Source: Ochromonas danica (lineage: Eukaryota > Sar > Chrysophyceae > Chromulinales > Chromulinaceae). Taken from it: a stretch of 64,000 nucleotides of DNA. The position numbers and the translations under genes were made by a program. The notes under the pieces were generated by a model that had not been told where the DNA came from, did not search any database, and was given only the letters and a program-made list of their open reading frames with translations. Positions 11,216-21,836 of this stretch are shown here, one piece after another. Every line of letters starts with the position of its first letter. Position 1 is the first letter of the stretch. The stretch is from NCBI GenBank assembly GCA_015146655.1, contig VKHL01000058.1, forward strand, positions 62,001 to 126,000. The letters run 5' to 3'.

Positions 11216-11524
11216 AGTTAACACGTGTTTGGAGTGGACCCAAGAACAATAGTGATGATAGATGAGAATGTCAGACAGAGAATTGAATGATTTGCTGTGC
11301 TGCTGTTGTTTGTTGAACATCTCCCTCCGCACACTTCAAAAAGCAGGCCCAAAGATGCAATTCTAGGTTTATAGATACTATAAACGCAGTTTAAAGTCGT
11401 ATAAACTAGTTGTCACAGTACCATATGGACCAACAGATAGTGTGGCAAACAAACAACGATTGATTGTGATTGGTTTGCGATTGATTGTGATTGGTTGAGA
11501 CTTGGTTGAGACTGGGAAGAAGAG
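11216..11524. promoter_or_regulatory. Divergent promoter with CCAAT-like direct repeats
   Basis: The intergenic region between the divergent T-protein (-) and NDC1 (+) genes. A 19-base perfect direct repeat, CGATTGATTGTGATTGGTT, occurs at 11457-11475 and 11478-11496. Each copy contains ATTGG, the reverse of a CCAAT box. Short GAGACTTGG repeats follow. The placement just upstream of the NDC1 ATG suggests a promoter element, but no binding factor is known here. Confidence 0.4.
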
Positions 11525-13518
11525 ATGAAGATGAAAGAATTTCTCTCTCCTTTCTATCGACGTTTACTTCTATGGTGGATTCTATCCTTATCTTTTGCTA
11601 GTCTATTAACCATAACATGTGATATTATTCGAAAACTGACATTTCAATTAACAATTTGGAAGGGTATTACAATTATCTTAGCTTATGCTCTTTATTCTCT
11701 TTTAGCACTTAGTTCCTATTGCTTCCATTATGGTAATGGTGGAGGAAATAGTTTTGATAGATTTAGTTTAAAGGTCGTACGTTGGCGAATAGGAGGAGCT
11801 TTGCTGTCTGGCTATCTACTCGTTGTCCTCCTAGCTGACACTTTCTCTCTCACTTTCCGTATCATACCCATGCTAGCCATGGCCTATATCGCACATGAAA
11901 CTGTCTTTTCCTATGAAAAGGACTCTACTATCCCCATGGCTCCTCTTCCTTTAACTGTCATGATGAAACAAGTGGTGGGTAGGTCTTCTGTACAGGCTAT
12001 TCGATTATCAGGCAAGACTCTCTCTGTCCTGCTTGCTGGACGAGTCTTAGCCTCTCTTGTTAATTGGACACCTTGGCTAAGAGAGTTCATTCCACTCTAT
12101 TTGGAGATCTCTCTAAGAGAGATGGCCTTTCTGGTCTTTCCTGTGGCTGCATCGGGTGACTTCCTACAAGCCACTCTCACCTACAGCCTGCTCTACCCTA
12201 TCGACTTCTCTAAGATCAGTCAAGATGATACAAAGGGTCTACTTGATGCATTGACGATTAAGGAAGGTTCACTTTCTATGACAGTTAATAGCACATCATC
12301 GTCCTTATCAACAACGACAAATAGAGACAGTCGATATTGGGTGAGAGCATATGAGAACTTCATGACTCAGTTACGTCGTCAAGTGCTTCCTTCTTCATCA
12401 TCTCCTTCTCTTGCATTGCCTCAGTTGTCAATGCTAGCAGGGAATGGTTGGAAAGACTTCTTCCAATTGTTGATTGTCAGTCAAGCTCAATGTGATCTTA
12501 ATCGATTGATTCGAACTCAACCTCATCGTAGAAAGCAGATTTTTGAAGAAAGAGAATGGTATCGTTTAGTTAGTGTTGAGCTTGAGACTATTGCTATCGT
12601 CACTGTACAGGTAGGATAAACAGAGTCTGCATGTCAATTATAGTTGTTTGTTGTTTAGCTCATCCATCATAATTATGTTTGTTTATTGTCCAGTTGCAAG
12701 AAATCATCACTTATCTCTGCTCACCTACTCAAGAAGAGAAGACATCCATACAAGAAAAGAGTGTACTTTCATCTGTGCATGTCACTTCTCAAGCTCCTTC
12801 AACTAATAAGAACGAATCTGTTAAACCCACCTTGTTAGTTCCAGACATCTACCTTCAACCAACGGAGAAGAAGGTAGAGGTTAAGGATCCATTACAAGAA
12901 TCATTGCACAAGTTTCTGTCTTCTAAAGAGAGTCAAGCTGCTCTAAGATATGCAGTCCTTCTTAAGGACAAGTTTCAAGATTTTGGTGAGCATTTATGGG
13001 CAACGATCGCAGAATTGCCTAAGCGAGGTGAACTGGCAGGCGTTGAGGAAGCTGGTAGTCAACCCAAGATACCTGGTCGCTCTACCCAGCATTTACTCAG
13101 ACATGTCTTGGAACCTTTATTAGCTCAGCGGACTATGTTAGCAGTAGAGAACTTATCATTACTTCTGAACGCAGCTTTACAAGAAGATCTCCTTGGGGTT
13201 ACCTTGTCCTCCGTGTCGGTAGTATTGGTAGCTTTATTGAGATTAGAACAAACATTGGCATCTTTTGTCCATTTGTTGCAACAATGCTATGCAGCTCGAG
13301 TTAGTGCTCAGGGAAAGGTTATATATATCCGATACAAGGTCCGTTCTGCTCACTATTTGCCATCGGAAGTTGTTGGAGTACAACGAGCGGTTAGGGAAGG
13401 AATAGCTTTGATCACGCAAAGCTATCATGATGTCTTGAATGATCACACATTGCCATCGGATCTTCGCATATCACAAGGAAGACAAAGCAATACAAAGCGA
13501 TGGAGACAACCTCTCTGA
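11525..13518 (+). CDS. NDC1: Nucleoporin NDC1-like membrane protein
   Basis: The probable transmembrane nucleoporin that anchors the nuclear pore complex in the nuclear envelope. Two exons: 11525-12610 and 12694-13518; 636 residues, close to the 650-670 typical of the family. About six hydrophobic spans lie in the N-terminal 250 residues (for example around 15-35, 42-62, 90-105 and 110-130). A soluble half follows. Near the C-terminus is a stretch reading N-L-S-L-L-L-N-A-A-L-Q-E-D-L-L-G-V and then a second helical repeat with L-R-L-E-Q-T-L. This resembles the conserved NDC1 C-terminal pattern (helix, E-D-x-x-G-V-V, helix). Identification rests on topology, length and that motif. It is less certain than the enzyme calls. 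Confidence 0.7.
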
Positions 13519-13832
13519 AAAGGGGTCTTTTCTTAGGTACTGTAGATCACCAAGAGATTGACTAAATTAATTCATGTTCTAAATATCACAATCCCACTTC
13601 AAAACTGTATCCCTAGACTACCTCTTCAAAGGATTGTCGCTTAACGCGAGCTTAACTAAAATGTTGGGTTCGTGCAGTTTATGATTTACGAATTACCAAT
13701 TATCAACAACATATATACAGCCAACGACCTGCCCGAAACACACGGACCTTCATCCCAATAGAAACATGAAGCAGATTAACAACTTGCCGCCGTTTACTTG
13801 CCTAGCAGTGATCTGTGATTCCCGATTACTAT
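13519..13832. other. Intergenic, convergent 3' ends
   Basis: About 310 bases between the convergent NDC1 and EXO84 genes. No gene or clear signal was recognised. Confidence 0.5.
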
Positions 13833-16521
13833 TTATTCGGACGTGCTTTGGGCATCATTTAGTAACTTATTCACTCTGAGACCAACAGTTTTAAATACCA
13901 TACTCACGGGTGTTGGGAGGAGTTGCATTCGATCAACAAGATAAAGAGTCTTCAAAAGAAGTTGCATGGAAGGCAGCAAAGACTGCTGCAGAGTAAAGAG
14001 AGAGGAATGCAATGTCAAAAGTTGAGACTTGTTCAATGCTGATAATTCCAACGCTTCGATCTCAATGACATATCTTAAAAGGCATCTCAACCAATGAGCA
14101 ACCAATGCTGTCTCCAATTCCACAAGGTCACTCCGACGATAACATGCTCCAGGAGAATCATCCGAACCATTAGGCTCAGGTCCCAATAATAAAGTTTGCA
14201 TTTCATCTGAGCAAAGCAACAGTGCCAAATTCAAATGGAAATAATCATAACAGCAGTTCGTGTAGATGTAATTACCATGTAGGTGTTGCAGTGTTGATAG
14301 CAACCACAAATACGATGTGCTGAGTAGGCAAGTTTCACCCATTGCTTTCCCTGATCGGCTACCTTCTTGACCCTGTAACACAGCAAAAACCAATAAGATG
14401 AGTGAGTGCCAAGAACACCCAGGTAACACTGCTACCTTCCATCGCAATACAGTTGCACTTGAGAGGACCTTGACAGGCATCCAACTATCTTGCTTAACCT
14501 ACAAAAGACAATTGAAAGCCTGCTGATATAGAGTTCATACCTATAAGTTAAGATGTGGCAGCTGACCTGCAGCGAAACATCCTCCAAAATAGTTTTGAAA
14601 TACCTGACTGCTAAACGCTGAAATGGGGGAAGAGCATGATGAAACAAAAGACCAACAAGGAGCACTTCCTCTGCACCAGATCCTTTGCTTTCACCAGCTC
14701 CTCCACTGCCTCTAGCTGTTGCTCGTCCTGTCGATCCAGTAAAGGCAGCAGTAATTGAAGGGAGCCGGGAATCAGCTTGGTACAACAAGCAATGCCTGTA
14801 TGCTATTTGCAAGCACTGTGCAAGTAGAGATAGTCCTCCATTGCTGGCAAGATTGGTAGAGGAAATCGATGACAAAGAGGCTGGTGCAGCAGGTGTCATA
14901 GAGTTGACTGACATAGTCAACGGATTCCTCATCAAAGAACTCTATGAATTCATATCAAAATCCCATTCATAAGATACAATATAAGTCAAGCATTTATATC
15001 CAATGAAAACACCAACCCTTCGAAAGGAAATGCGTGCTTCTGCCTCGGTAACAGTTTCCTCTCCTTGTCCGACACTTGAGATACCTACTTCACCATTTTG
15101 ACCGCTTCCTTCACGTAAATTCAGTACTGCAAGTGCGCCAGCCTCGCCTAGTGCGAGTTGAAGATGGTGGAGGAGCAATTGAACATAGTCGCGCAGTTGA
15201 TCGTCAATCCACCTCAAAATTAATTGAGCAACCTCTCGACTTGGATAGGTCGTGGGGGAGGTCCCGGAGGTTGCGAATAATGAAGAGAAAGTGAGTAGTG
15301 AGGTATGCAAAGCTTGGAAAAAGGCTCTTGAAAGTGCTTGTCCATACACAACCACATCTGCACCCCCTTCCACGCTGCAAAGAGCGCGTTGCATTTCTTG
15401 ATGCTGCACACACACACACAAAACCAAATCACTTAGTCTGTCAGAGAAGATTTAAACGAGCTAATCAGATGGTATCTAACCTGTAAAAGAGCAAAGCCTT
15501 CAGCTGCCATTGAAAGCTCGCCCAAAGAAACCAAGAGTTTCAATCTTTTCACTTGTTCTACAGAACCCCATAGCTAAACCCCAAAACAAAAACAAAACAA
15601 AATAGAAATTTAATCATCCCTCTGGAACAAAAGCCAAAGCATAATAAGCACTAACCGGAGAATGAGGAAGAGAAAGAAGAGATTTCTGAATGGTTTGTGC
15701 CAAATGCTCTCCTCGTCCGTTAATCATATCCATCACTTTGCGAAGTTGTGGATAGCTTTGCTGTTGAAAACGATTGCTACCACTTGTCTCCAAGTTGGCA
15801 GCATAGGACCTAACCTTAAGTACGATCGCTACAGCCTTTTCGTACTGTTGTTCAACGATATACTGAGCCAACTCATCCGCTGCCTTGGCTAGCCATGGTG
15901 GGAGATCACGTCCACCACTACTTGGAGCCATTGCGGTTGAAGCAGCCGCAATAGCTGCTGCAGAGGAGGAGAATGATGTTTGTGTTTGCTGTCTTTCCAG
16001 TTTATCACGTGCTTTACGATGATCTATCACAGGGAGGAGGGAATTACTTCTCATTACTCGGGACTCTCCCAAATGAGTGCTCCTAGCATCCTAAACCATG
16101 TATAGAAGACAAAGAAGTAAGAATTAGATTATGACTAGATGACTTAGATTGATGTTGTTCTCATTCAGTACATAGCCACACATAGCCTTAGTCCCTTCAA
16201 TACTGAAGAAGTGAAGAAAGATATGGAAAGACATTCACTTACATTAATGAGCTTCTGTGTATTTTCAATTAGAGTCTTCAACGTCAACATCTCATCTCCA
16301 ACTTGTTTAATTGATTCAGTTGCTTCTAAGAAGACAGGATAGTTACTTTTCACATTTTGTTTTAATACAATTTCAATATCTTGTTGCATTTTATTCATTT
16401 CATTCAATTTCTTTACAATCTCTTGTTCACCATATTGAGCAAAGAATCGTTGAGCTGCACCTGAGGCATTAAAATGCTCATCAGTATAGAGTTCAATTTT
16501 ATCTTCTAGATCAGCATTCAT
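13833..16521 (-). CDS. EXOC8: Exocyst complex subunit EXO84 (EXOC8-like)
   Basis: A tethering subunit that helps dock secretory vesicles at the plasma membrane. Eight exons: 16521-16243, 16090-15656, 15573-15481, 15403-15017, 14941-14567, 14498-14436, 14372-14276 and 14206-13833; 700 residues (human EXOC8 has 725). Every junction closes in frame. The N-terminal 90 residues match the Exo84/Vps51-type start: H-F-N-A-S, then L-K-Q-N-V-K-S-N-Y-P-V-F and a coiled coil. The region from exon 2, L-P-P-W-L-A-K-A-A-D-E-L followed by Y-E-K-A-V-A-I, fits the Exo84 C-terminal domain start. Exons 3-4 hold the helical L-G-E-L-S-M-A-A-E-G-F and A-L-S-R-A-F-F-Q-A-L segments. No PH domain was recognised. Two introns (14373-14435 and 14207-14275) are multiples of three and stop-free, so intron-retained forms would still code. 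COG or Vps subunits are alternatives. Confidence 0.75.
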
Positions 16522-16644
16522 GTTTATCTTCTTACACCTGTTGGTTGATGAACTATTTGTTCCAATATTTTTTCGCGTCAGATATTATTACAATGCGTGG
16601 ATGGGATGAGCATGCATAATTGTCTGTTTTGGACGGAAACAAAA

Positions 16645-16950
16645 ATGGGAAAAGAAATGCTCTCGAAAGCTCTTACTCATGATGTCCTGTTACCTTTTAT
16701 ACTGCTAGCACAAGCTGTTTTTGCTTTCTGCTATTTAATTTCCTCTCTTTTCGTGGGAAGTGATCCCTACGCAGGTTTCAATGGTATCCTATTAGGACTG
16801 GTCTATTTGGCAGTCATTGGATTGTCTTATTATGGTCTATACAAAGAAGTGACCCGAACACTGTATGGTGTGGTGTTGGGAGCTGTAGTGATGTTATGCT
16901 TCATCTCTCTGCAGTCAGCGATTTTCTGGGCACAATACAGCAACTGCTAA
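16645..16950 (+). pseudogene. N-terminal half of a split four-span membrane gene
   Basis: It encodes the first three membrane spans of the protein found complete at 19611-20303, then stops in the third-to-fourth span loop (protein end W-A-Q-Y-S-N-C). The start equivalent to the intact copy is the ATG at 16657; an in-frame ATG lies at 16645 and another at 16597. The stretch 16807-16937 is identical, base for base, to 19761-19891, whereas the first 150 bases differ at many sites. The matching C-terminal half lies about 1.57 kb downstream, fused to an RNase T2. It may be a relic or a short three-span protein. It begins only about 75-135 bases from the divergent EXO84 start, so a shared promoter is likely. 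Confidence 0.7.
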
Positions 16951-17051
16951 TTTAACTTATGAGTAAACCCGCCAAGTGGTAAACCTATCGTGTACTGTGT
17001 GCAAATATATTGATTTATCTACCTATCATATAATGTATGAGAATATATTGA

Positions 17052-17549
17052 TTAAAGCTGATTGACCGTAATAAAATTGCGTATCTCGTCCTTCTTTTGC
17101 CATTGATCGAAGGCAGCACGGCTCCACATCATATTCACTTGACCCGCAGTATAGATCTCTTTATTGGTCAAGTGCTCTAGACACAATAGGAACGAAGCCT
17201 TTGGAATGGCAGGGAGGTCCTCACCAAAGAAGTTGAATATTTCCACTGGCTTCTTATGCTTGAGCTCCAAGAACCGAACCGTGGTCTCTGCTTCAATATC
17301 TTCTACACCATCATCACAGTCGTTTGTTGTCTCTGGCGCATCTTCAACCTCCATTTCATCATTATCTTGACTCTCTTCCGCCTCCTTCTCAGCTTTGTCG
17401 AGGCGCGCTCTTTTGCTCGATTGACTTCTTTTGTCGTCTCTCGAACGATTCGCTTTACTCAAGGATAGAGCAGGAGGACCAGGAGGTGGCAAAGAAAAGG
17501 CCACTTTCTTGGTGGCAGAGGAAGGGGGAGTCTTCTTGGCAGCTGCCAT
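17052..17549 (-). CDS. Unrecognised acidic/Lys-rich nuclear-like protein
   Basis: An unrecognised gene lying between the two halves of the split membrane gene. The frame is open from 17720, but that start is a GTG; the first in-frame ATG is at 17549 (165 residues). A short upstream exon spliced at an AG near 17759 is also possible. The N-terminal part is low in complexity with basic patches (S-K-R-A-R-L-D-K). An acidic run follows, with many D and E. The C-terminal about 80 residues look folded: F-L-E-L-K-H-K-K-P-V-E-I-F-N-F-F-G-E-D and then M-M-W-S-R-A-A-F-D-Q-W. No family was recognised. The mix of a basic patch and an acidic stretch suggests a nuclear protein, but this is only inference. 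Confidence 0.5.
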   Translation of the reverse strand: MAAAKKTPPSSATKKVAFSLPPPGPPALSLSKANRSRDDKRSQSSKRARLDKAEKEAEESQDNDEMEVEDAPETTNDCDDGVEDIEAETTVRFLELKHKKPVEIFNFFGEDLPAIPKASFLLCLEHLTNKEIYTAGQVNMMWSRAAFDQWQKKDEIRNFITVNQL

Positions 17550-18057
17550 GGCAGCTCTGCTAGCTAGTCGACTACTACTTCTTTCTGCACTCGATTGCTC
17601 CGCAACTAAAGGCTCGATGCTACGAGAAGAACCACGCAGCGCGTAAGTCGACTTATATGCTGACGAGCTCGTTGAACTGGTTCTGGGGCCTTGACGCTGG
17701 GGCGGACTAACAAGTACCACACTGTTCGGACTCTCTTTCCTCTTCTTGCTATTGGGTGACTATCAGACTTTAATAGGCGAATCTATCGTTGCTGATCAAC
17801 AAGTAATGCAACGTGTTGGTATCACGACAAGTGAAGGTCCGCGGAAAGCTTCCAAGTTTTCTATTCTTCTAATCAGGTGTCAAAATATATTTAGCGCAAT
17901 TCAACTTTAGCTATTAAAGATGTCATCCCTTCACAGAAGTATAAACGCGATATTTAAAGTAAAAACACTCTGTGCAACAGAGGAGCGGCAACATCAAAAT
18001 CCATCGGAAATTCAAGACTCTTCCCCGACTAGCACAACTGAATTAATTGTCCGAATC

Positions 18058-18915
18058 ATGACTTGCTTATCCTTTTTCTTCATTTTAGTGGTTGGTGTGA
18101 CAGCTGTCATGGCGTCGAATCCAATTAATCTGACTGCTGCTGATGACGAATCCTGCTCCATAACAGAGTATGTCCTGGCCTTACAAGATATTTGTGGAGA
18201 TATTACCATTCATGGCTTATGGCCTGATCCTGAAAATACGTGCACTTCTTGTACTTCAGAGAAATTTTTTACCTTCAAGCTGTCCTCTTCAACTCTGGAT
18301 GGTATGAAGAAGTATTGGCCCAATTGCCTAAAGTCGAAAACGAATGAGGACTTTTGGAGTCATGAGTGGTCCAAACACGGCACTTGCACTGGAATGTCTC
18401 AAGACGCGTACTTCTCCAAGGCATTGTCTCTGTACAGCTCTTATTCCTCCAAGTGCACCTCCACCTGTGACCTCTGCTACTCCCCCAACTTCTACTTCAA
18501 GGGCGATTGTAAGTCCATACCCGTCAATCCAAAAACTGATGAAATCCCCAAAGTCGATTGTGGCAATCAAGCAGCAATGAGGAGTATGTGTGCCTTCTCT
18601 GTCTTTATGTTTCTATCCTATCTGGTGCAGGTTGCCACTCTCATTCACTTCAAGAATGACATCTTAGGAGCTGCTCCAGCCAATGAATCTGTGGGAAATC
18701 GTGATGGCATACCCTCCTTCATCATATCTAAGCCATCCAATGCATCGACCCTGCCACCATCTTTACCCACCCCACCGTCAGATTCAGGGTCATTGTCTTT
18801 TGATCACTCCTACAAGGCTCCAATTCTGCCCAACCAAATACCTCAACAAGCATCATTGCCACCTACTCTACCATTCGAGCACAACAGCGACTATCCAAAC
18901 ACGGCTGATCTCTAA
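18058..18915 (+). CDS. Secreted RNase T2 domain fused to a membrane span and tail
   Basis: A chimeric gene of 285 residues. The start is the ATG at 18058, giving a signal peptide (M-T-C-L-S-F-F-F-I-L-V-V); the frame is open further up to 17920. The RNase part has both catalytic signatures of the T2 family, I-H-G-L-W-P-D near residue 58 and F-W-S-H-E-W-S-K-H-G-T-C near 100, with the active-site His, Glu, Lys and His present. It is shorter than usual: the W-P-x-x-x-C segment before the first signature is missing. From about 18509 the protein becomes the loop, fourth span and Pro/Ser-rich tail of the four-span protein at 19611. The 353 bases 18566-18918 differ from 19954-20306 at one site only. 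The expected product is an RNase held on the outer or lumenal face by one span. A GTAAGT at the junction could also act as a splice donor. Confidence 0.8.
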   Translation: MTCLSFFFILVVGVTAVMASNPINLTAADDESCSITEYVLALQDICGDITIHGLWPDPENTCTSCTSEKFFTFKLSSSTLDGMKKYWPNCLKSKTNEDFWSHEWSKHGTCTGMSQDAYFSKALSLYSSYSSKCTSTCDLCYSPNFYFKGDCKSIPVNPKTDEIPKVDCGNQAAMRSMCAFSVFMFLSYLVQVATLIHFKNDILGAAPANESVGNRDGIPSFIISKPSNASTLPPSLPTPPSDSGSLSFDHSYKAPILPNQIPQQASLPPTLPFEHNSDYPNTADL

Positions 18916-19610
18916 CTTATAAAATTTCTTCACCGGAGGTGATTATCAAGTGTCCGCACTGCGCAGGGTGTTGCAATATTATTATGATAATCAATAATAT
19001 TATCTCCTCTACGATGAGGAAGAGTTAGTTCCGTGTGCGAAAGTGGAATGTTCCGATCTGGCCCTAACTATTTGGTTAGGCTACGCTGTTAACACGCGGA
19101 TATTTCGATGGAGAGCCAAGATCCCGCTTCTTCCATACAGGTAAAGCCCCTCACACCAAACCCGATGACGTGAGCATTGCTAGAGGCCAAGAGAAGCTGT
19201 TTTGCTATGGGAAGCACGCGTAGACAAGGTCCGCATCAGTGCTTTAGAATTGTGAAAGTAAGATAGTTTTTTAGGTTTGATGGATCTGCTTACCGTCAGC
19301 TTAAACTTTCAAAAAAATGGAATCGCACAATGAGTGAATTCTGAGCGATATCTGCCGTTAACACAATTTAATTGCGCATCTTGATGGCACAATAAATTGT
19401 GTGAACAAACTCTAAGACATTTAATCCTGAATGACTTGACTCTTCGAGAAAAGCTAATCACACCGTTCATCGAAAATCCCAAAACACAGAAATGGTTTGC
19501 CCCAGACGCGCCTATTGGATTTTGGATTTTGGCCCTCTGGATATTATTAAGGCGCGGGGTGGCATCCTGCTGAAGGTTGGCTCTCGAAGCAGAGCAAAGG
19601 AAAAGAAAAA
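18916..19610. other. Spacer between the fusion gene and the intact copy
   Basis: About 700 bases without a recognisable gene. Two small inverted repeats are seen: AATATTATT/AATAATATT near 18976-19000 and ACACAATTTA/TAAATTGTGT near 19363-19400. GC content is locally higher than in most intergenic regions (for example around 19090-19230). Just upstream of 19611 the sequence GGAAAAGAAA resembles that before the 16657 start, so a little of the promoter may be shared. Confidence 0.4.
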
Positions 19611-20303
19611 ATGCTCTCGGAAGTGCTTACACATGATGTCCTGTTACCTTTTACAATACTAGCACAAGCTGTTTTTGCTTTCTGCTATTTAATTTCCTCT
19701 CTCTTTGTGGGTAGTAATGTCTACGCTGGTTTCAATGGTATCCTATTAGGACTGGTCTTCTTGGCAGTCATTGGATTGTCTTATTATGGTCTATACAAAG
19801 AAGTGACCCGAACACTGTATGGTGTGGTGTTGGGAGCTGTAGTGATGTTATGCTTCATCTCTCTGCAGTCAGCGATTTTCTGGGCACAATATGGATCTTG
19901 TAAGTTTGTACCCATCAATCCAAAAAATGGTCAAATTGGGGTCGAGTGTGATCATCAAGCAGCAATGAGGAGTATGTGTGCCTTCTCTGTCTTTATGTTT
20001 CTATCCTATCTGGTGCAGGTTGCCACTCTCATTCACTTCAAGAATGACATCTTAGGAGCTGCTCCAGCCAATGAATCTGTGGGAAATCGTGATGGCATAC
20101 CCTCCTTCATCATATCTAAGCCATCCAATGCATCGACCCTGCCACCATCTTTACCCACCCCACCGTCAGATTCAGGGTCATTGTCTTTTGATCACTCCTA
20201 CAAGGCTCCAATTCTGCCCAACCAAATACCTCAACAAGCATCATTGCCACCTACTCTAACATTCGAGCACAACAGCGACTATCCAAACACGGCTGATCTC
20301 TAA
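19611..20303 (+). CDS. Four-span membrane protein (MARVEL/tetraspan-like), intact copy
   Basis: A 230-residue single-exon protein with four hydrophobic spans (about 10-30, 39-60, 67-95 and 120-145), a Cys-containing loop between spans 3 and 4, and a hydrophilic Pro/Ser-rich C-terminal tail of about 80 residues. The layout resembles MARVEL, synaptogyrin or SCAMP-like vesicle proteins, but no family motif was secure. Short loops with the tail and N-terminus on one side suggest both ends are cytosolic and the Cys loop is lumenal. It is the parent or sister of the split gene at 16645/18509. Near-identity of parts of the copies points to recent duplication or gene conversion. Confidence 0.7.
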   Translation: MLSEVLTHDVLLPFTILAQAVFAFCYLISSLFVGSNVYAGFNGILLGLVFLAVIGLSYYGLYKEVTRTLYGVVLGAVVMLCFISLQSAIFWAQYGSCKFVPINPKNGQIGVECDHQAAMRSMCAFSVFMFLSYLVQVATLIHFKNDILGAAPANESVGNRDGIPSFIISKPSNASTLPPSLPTPPSDSGSLSFDHSYKAPILPNQIPQQASLPPTLTFEHNSDYPNTADL

Positions 20304-20387
20304 CTTTTGAATTTGTAGTAGAGAGACTGTGTGTGTTCGAAAAGTACTCACAATTAATAATTATTCAAATCTCTTTGGGAGATTAGC

Positions 20388-21107
20388 TTAAATAGCTCCT
20401 CCAGGACCATGCTTCTTGATTAACCTGTCTAACTTCCTTTCAACTCTTTCTCTATCAGTTCCTATCAAGCGGTCAATGAAAAGGACGCCATCCAAGTGGT
20501 CGTACTCATGCTGGAAGATAATCGCAGGTGCTCCTGTGAGCTTCGTTTTTGTCTTCGTACCATCGGGAGTTTGGTACTCTACTTCGATCCAATCATTTCT
20601 CTCTACTCGCCCTCGGATCGTGGGGAAGGATAGGCAGCCTTCCCCAGACAGAATCTTGTTCTCTGATGCGGCCACTATGACTGGGTTGATCAACGCCATC
20701 TCCTTCTCCTTCTTGTCGGCCTCTCCTTCTTCATTGAAGACCATTAGTCGCTTGTTGATACCCACCTGAGGGGCAGCAAGTCCAATACCATCAGCGGCAT
20801 ACATGACAAGGAACATCTCCTCCACCACCTTCTTCAGCGAGTCATCAAACACCGTGATTTCAGCATTCTTTGCTCGTAACTATCAGAAAAAGGAGCATGT
20901 GGAAGTGAGTGAATGTGATAGGTCAGCTAGCTTAGTGTTAGTTAGCAGACAGATGACTCTCACCAGAGGGTGTGGGTATTTCAAGACACGCAAGTTTGTT
21001 CCCTCCACCTTGCCTGGGTCTTGTTCTGTGCTAAAGAATCCTTTACTCGAGCTGCCTAAGTTCATATGCCTTCGAAAAGAGGAGGAAAATCGAAGAGAAG
21101 GGAACAT
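20388..21107 (-). CDS. PDF: Peptide deformylase, organellar
   Basis: Removes the formyl group from the initiator Met of organelle-made proteins. Two exons: 21107-20964 and 20879-20388; 211 residues. All three metal-site motifs are intact: G-I-G-L-A-A-P-Q, E-G-C-L-S-F-P and Q-H-E-Y-D-H-L-D-G, which supply the Cys, two His and the catalytic Glu. The first about 35 residues (MFPSLRFSSSFRRHM...) are basic, Ser-rich and lack acids, consistent with a mitochondrial (or plastid) targeting peptide. The frame continues upstream of the ATG at 21107 but only to a GTG. The sequence class fits PDF1B-like enzymes of plants and bacteria. Confidence 0.95.
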
Positions 21108-21836
21108 GGCTATCTTGCTTGGGAGGAAGCCTTGACCTGATTGATCGATTGATCGACCATTAGTAACAAGTGGAAAGGAAGTCAGGGAGATCAACGTCAA
21201 ATTACAAGAGAAAGGAAAGCAAGGAATAGCAGACCTGATGTAGAGAAGATCATGACCAAGATGAAGACAAGCAGAGTAGAAGCTGGGACCATTTGATGGA
21301 AAACACAGTCTTTGGCAGCAAAGCAACAGAGAGAAGAGAGACACAGAGACAAGACAGAGAGAGTGTCGTAGAGAGTGTTGGAACTTATTACTTCCCGCGC
21401 AAAACTAAACGCTGCTGTGCTGGTGATGTACAGCAGCTATGATGTATGATGATGATGATAAGACAGACAGACAGACTGACTGATTGGTCCCAACCATATG
21501 ATAATTGGATAACCATGCTTCATGAGAGATAATCTTATATGATATTTTATACCACTTGATCAACAACTTTGCTGAAGAGATTCCTATGATGGGGTGGTAC
21601 GTAACTGTAACTGGGTACAGTACCTTTTAAGACTTTGGAAGTTGGTGTACTCTGCCTATGAAGACTTAGCTTTCTGCTTAAGGAAGTTATTACCATCGGA
21701 TTCAATGGGTGATCAAAAGAGCAGAAGATGAACATAGCGGGCAGTTTTAATTTAAGAGGTATTGACCATGACATCGACCTTAACTTAACATAGTGCTAGC
21801 AATCCACCACCAAAGCTTCTGGAATACATGCTGTGA
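21108..21836. other. Intergenic, no gene seen
   Basis: About 730 bases with a short GAT-rich run (21439-21460) and AGACAGAC repeats (21461-21478). A 5' untranslated exon of the deformylase gene may lie near 21230-21345. No coding region was recognised. Confidence 0.45.

Noticed and set aside
16597-16644. Upstream ATG extension of the split membrane gene
   Set aside because: The intact copy begins at the ATG matching 16657, and the extra residues have no counterpart there, so the later start is preferred.
19907-19960. GTAAGT in the intact four-span gene as an intron start
   Set aside because: The frame stays open, and the downstream sequence encodes a good fourth span conserved in the fusion copy. 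It is treated as coding, though alternative use is not excluded.
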